Positions 5,170-5,323 of a stretch of 5,323 bases of DNA are shown one piece after another. A program made the translations under genes and the position numbers. The notes below the pieces were generated by a model. That model was given only the letters and a program-made list of their open reading frames with translations, ran no database searches and was not told the origin of the DNA. The stretch is from Methanomassiliicoccales archaeon. GTDB lineage: Archaea > Thermoplasmatota > Thermoplasmata > Methanomassiliicoccales > UBA472. Positions within the stretch are counted from its first letter, which is position 1. The number at the start of each line of letters is the position of its first letter. The DNA lies in NCBI GenBank assembly GCA_025457905.1, contig JALOTM010000092.1, positions 1 through 5,323 on the forward strand. The letters are read 5' to 3'.

Positions 5170-5323
5170 ATGACCGCGCTCATAGACGGATACAAAGCCA
5201 GGTACTCGGCGGCAGCCGACGAGGAGATGTCCCTCGAGGAATACCTGGATCTGTGCAAGTCCGACCCCGGTGCCTACGCCACCGCCGCCGAGCGCATGCT
5301 CGCCGCCATCGGCGAACCGCAGC
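5170..5323 (+). CDS. prkA: PrkA-type serine protein kinase, N-terminal part
   Basis: The first 51 residues are visible before the window ends. The segment EEMSLEEYLDLCKSDPGAYA (residues 18-37) followed by TAAERMLAAIGEP (38-50) is the hallmark N-terminus of PrkA, a serine protein kinase with an AAA+ ATPase domain and a C-terminal kinase-like region. These later domains lie outside the window. The ATG at 5170 is preceded by GGAGG (5161-5165), four bases away, which is close but acceptable. In bacteria PrkA (YeaG) acts in starvation and stress signalling or sporulation, usually beside YeaH- and SpoVR-type genes; those would be expected just downstream. It is transcribed away from the HyuA-like operon and probably has its own promoter in the spacer. 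The family call is strong; targets are unknown. Confidence 0.85.
   Translation, partial: MTALIDGYKARYSAAADEEMSLEEYLDLCKSDPGAYATAAERMLAAIGEPQ

Noticed and set aside
1..5323. CRISPR array, insertion sequence or attachment site
   Set aside because: No regularly spaced direct repeats, transposase-like product or integrase-flanking repeats were seen.

Overview
The window looks like a GC-rich piece of an anaerobic archaeal genome. A methanogen-like member of the Thermoplasmatota (Methanomassiliicoccales or a relative) is my best guess; this is inference, not a database match. The reasons are: a UroD/MtaA-type methyltransferase end beside other cofactor and metal-handling genes; an upstream gene that ends in bare poly-T tracts without a hairpin, as archaeal RNA polymerase uses; a TATA-like box upstream of the large minus-strand gene; heavy use of AGG arginine codons; and well-formed GGAGG ribosome binding sites. 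A strict anaerobic bacterium with the same gene families is not excluded.

Layout. Positions 1-354 (+) hold the C-terminal 117 residues of a UroD-fold protein, probably of the zinc-dependent corrinoid methyltransferase branch. Two T-runs (373-387) follow. A tight plus-strand group of three genes comes next: a compact G3E (CobW/COG0523-type) GTPase with a CxCC metal motif (484-1158), an unrecognised acidic, histidine-rich 157-residue protein (1170-1643), and a 104-residue protein with seven cysteines (1653-1967). These are spaced 11 and 9 bases apart. The group converges on a minus-strand operon across a gap of only 32 bases that carries two tandem inverted repeats.

The minus-strand operon reads 4725 to 2000. 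It encodes a 670-residue hydantoinase/oxoprolinase-family (HyuA-like, ASKHA-fold) ATPase starting at TTG, then two small DGC-domain proteins, probably metal-binding. Junctions are extremely tight: TAG is followed directly and in frame by ATG, and then there is an ATGA overlap. A 444-base divergent spacer (4726-5169) carries the operon's promoter, repeated GCACTC/GAGTGC motifs and a short codon-biased minus-strand ORF that may be a gene remnant. The window closes with the first 51 codons of a PrkA-type serine protein kinase on the plus strand (5170 onward).

How the genes may work together (inference): a methyltransferase-like protein, a metallochaperone-type GTPase, a cysteine-rich small protein, an ATPase without its usual HyuB partner and two DGC proteins together suggest a metal- or corrinoid-centred maturation or activation module. 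The sequence does not show the substrate. PrkA is probably an independent stress or nutrient-signalling gene that shares only the divergent spacer.
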